A stretch of 6,625 bases of DNA from positions 1 to 6,625 of the forward strand of contig CAJUGZ010000241.1 of NCBI GenBank assembly GCA_910585855.1. The letters are read 5' to 3'. The position numbers and the translations under genes were made by a program. The stretch comes from an uncultured Lachnospiraceae bacterium (GTDB lineage Bacteria > Bacillota_A > Clostridia > Lachnospirales > Lachnospiraceae). Positions within the stretch are counted from its first letter, which is position 1. Every line of letters begins with the position of its first letter. Below are positions 6,334-6,625 of this stretch, piece after piece. The notes below the pieces were generated by a model. The model did not search any database, was not told where the DNA came from, and saw only the letters and a list, made by a program, of their open reading frames with translations.

Positions 6334-6338
6334 CTCCT
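6334..6338 (-). promoter_or_regulatory. ribosome binding site of the GrpE-like gene
   Basis: AGGAG on the minus strand, 9 nt from the ATG at 6322-6324. Another ATG 8 nt upstream of the chosen start is out of frame and opens only a few codons before a stop, so it is not the gene start. Confidence 0.75.
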
Positions 6339-6389
6339 GATTTTCTAGCTCTCGTCACTTCCCATTCTGTCTAAATTTTCTCTCTTTAT

Positions 6390-6418
6390 ATTTAACTGCC
6401 AAAACTACTTTTTGCCAA
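6390..6418 (-). promoter_or_regulatory. candidate sigma-A promoter proximal to the operon
   Basis: TTGGCA (6413-6418) matches the -35 consensus at five of six positions and is separated by exactly 17 nt from TTAAAT (6390-6395), a four-of-six -10 match. It would give a leader of about 60 nt. The -35 overlaps one copy of a TTTGGCA direct repeat, suggesting possible regulation. Confidence 0.4.
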
Positions 6419-6419
6419 A
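6397..6419 (-). repeat. TTTGGCA direct repeat over the -35/spacer of the proximal promoter
   Basis: Two exact TTTGGCA copies on the minus strand (6413-6419 and 6397-6403) have a 16-nt start-to-start spacing. They overlap the candidate -35 and spacer, as operator half-sites might, but seven-base repeats in AT-rich DNA can occur by chance. Confidence 0.3.
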
Positions 6420-6449
6420 TGGAATGGCTCTTTTTCTAACATCCCACTT

Positions 6450-6478
6450 ATTTTATCACACAATTTCCAAATATACAA
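6450..6478 (-). promoter_or_regulatory. candidate extended -10 promoter distal to the operon
   Basis: TAAAAT (6450-6455) matches the -10 consensus at five of six positions and is preceded by TGA, giving an extended -10 (TGn). A weak -35, TTGTAT (6473-6478), lies 17 nt upstream. It follows the stop of the partial upstream frame and would give a leader of about 120 nt before the GrpE-like gene. Confidence 0.45.
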
Positions 6479-6496
6479 CAATAGAATTTTCTGCCT

Positions 6497-6625
6497 TCAA
6501 TAAGTCTTTTGATAAGAATCTTTTAAAATTTCTTCCGTAATCCAACCAACAGCAAGAGGCGGTTTGATCCTTTTCTTTGTCTGCGACTTCGGAGAACGGT
6601 TAGAAAGTCTGGCTTCTGTGGAAAC
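6497..6625 (-). CDS. C-terminal end of an unidentified open frame, partial
   Basis: A 42-codon open frame enters from the right edge and stops at TGA (6497-6499). It is basic in its first half (SNRSPKSQTKKRIKPP) and ends LAVGWITEEIL plus about ten residues. I do not recognise a family. The DNA is about 48% GC over 6541-6625, clearly richer than the operon. Two plus-strand frames are also open over most of the same stretch, so the coding strand is uncertain and this may instead be part of a repeated non-coding element. If real, the gene ends before the promoter region and is not necessarily in the same operon. Confidence 0.3.
   Translation of the reverse strand, partial: VSTEARLSNRSPKSQTKKRIKPPLAVGWITEEILKDSYQKTY

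Overview
The window looks like an accessory locus from a low-GC Firmicute, most likely a gut-type Clostridia/Lachnospiraceae genome. The clues are AT-rich coding DNA, AGGAG/AGGTGA-type Shine-Dalgarno sites, and a short clostridial-style HipA-like kinase. The genus cannot be fixed from the sequence. All five convincing genes lie on the minus strand and are tightly packed, so transcription runs from right to left.

Layout in transcription order. (i) 6497-6625: the end of an open frame of unknown identity in DNA of higher GC. (ii) 6325-6496: a leader with one or two promoter candidates and a direct repeat. (iii) 5581-6324: a 247-aa coiled-coil protein whose C-terminus resembles the beta domain of GrpE, the Hsp70 nucleotide exchange factor. 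(iv) 2027-5575: a 1182-aa multidomain protein with an unrecognised N-terminal domain (residues 1 to about 218), 26 uninterrupted KPExxx hexapeptides (239-394), a Glu/Lys-rich linker, an Hsp70-type ATPase core (about 556-1052) and an unusual C-terminal tail in place of a normal DnaK substrate-binding domain. (v) 1953-2003: a near-perfect 16-bp stem hairpin, probably a terminator or attenuator. (vi) 1470-1928: a NUDIX hydrolase with a perfect Nudix box. (vii) 1192-1467: a small acidic protein of unknown function. (viii) 73-1188: a HipA-like Ser/Thr kinase. (ix) 1-72: GC-rich DNA that differs sharply from the operon.

The first two genes (GrpE-like and Hsp70-like) are separated by 5 nt, with the ribosome binding site spanning the upstream stop codon. 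They look like a dedicated chaperone-type ATPase and its exchange factor. No J-domain protein is present, so the unknown N-terminal domain, held on a long Lys-Pro-Glu arm, may supply substrate or partner recognition. The last three genes (NUDIX, small acidic protein, kinase) have 2-3 nt gaps and form a second tightly coupled block, separated from the first by the hairpin. No clear promoter was found for this second block. The likeliest arrangement is therefore one operon in which the hairpin lowers downstream expression.

The most interesting inference is that this is a compact stress-response, regulatory or defence-type cassette combining an Hsp70/GrpE-like machine, a nucleotide-cleaving enzyme and a HipA-family kinase. 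The AT-rich cassette sits between two GC-richer flanks, and the window ends carry a short near-identical direct repeat, which would fit an acquired island. No integrase, transposase, tRNA, rRNA or CRISPR array is visible.
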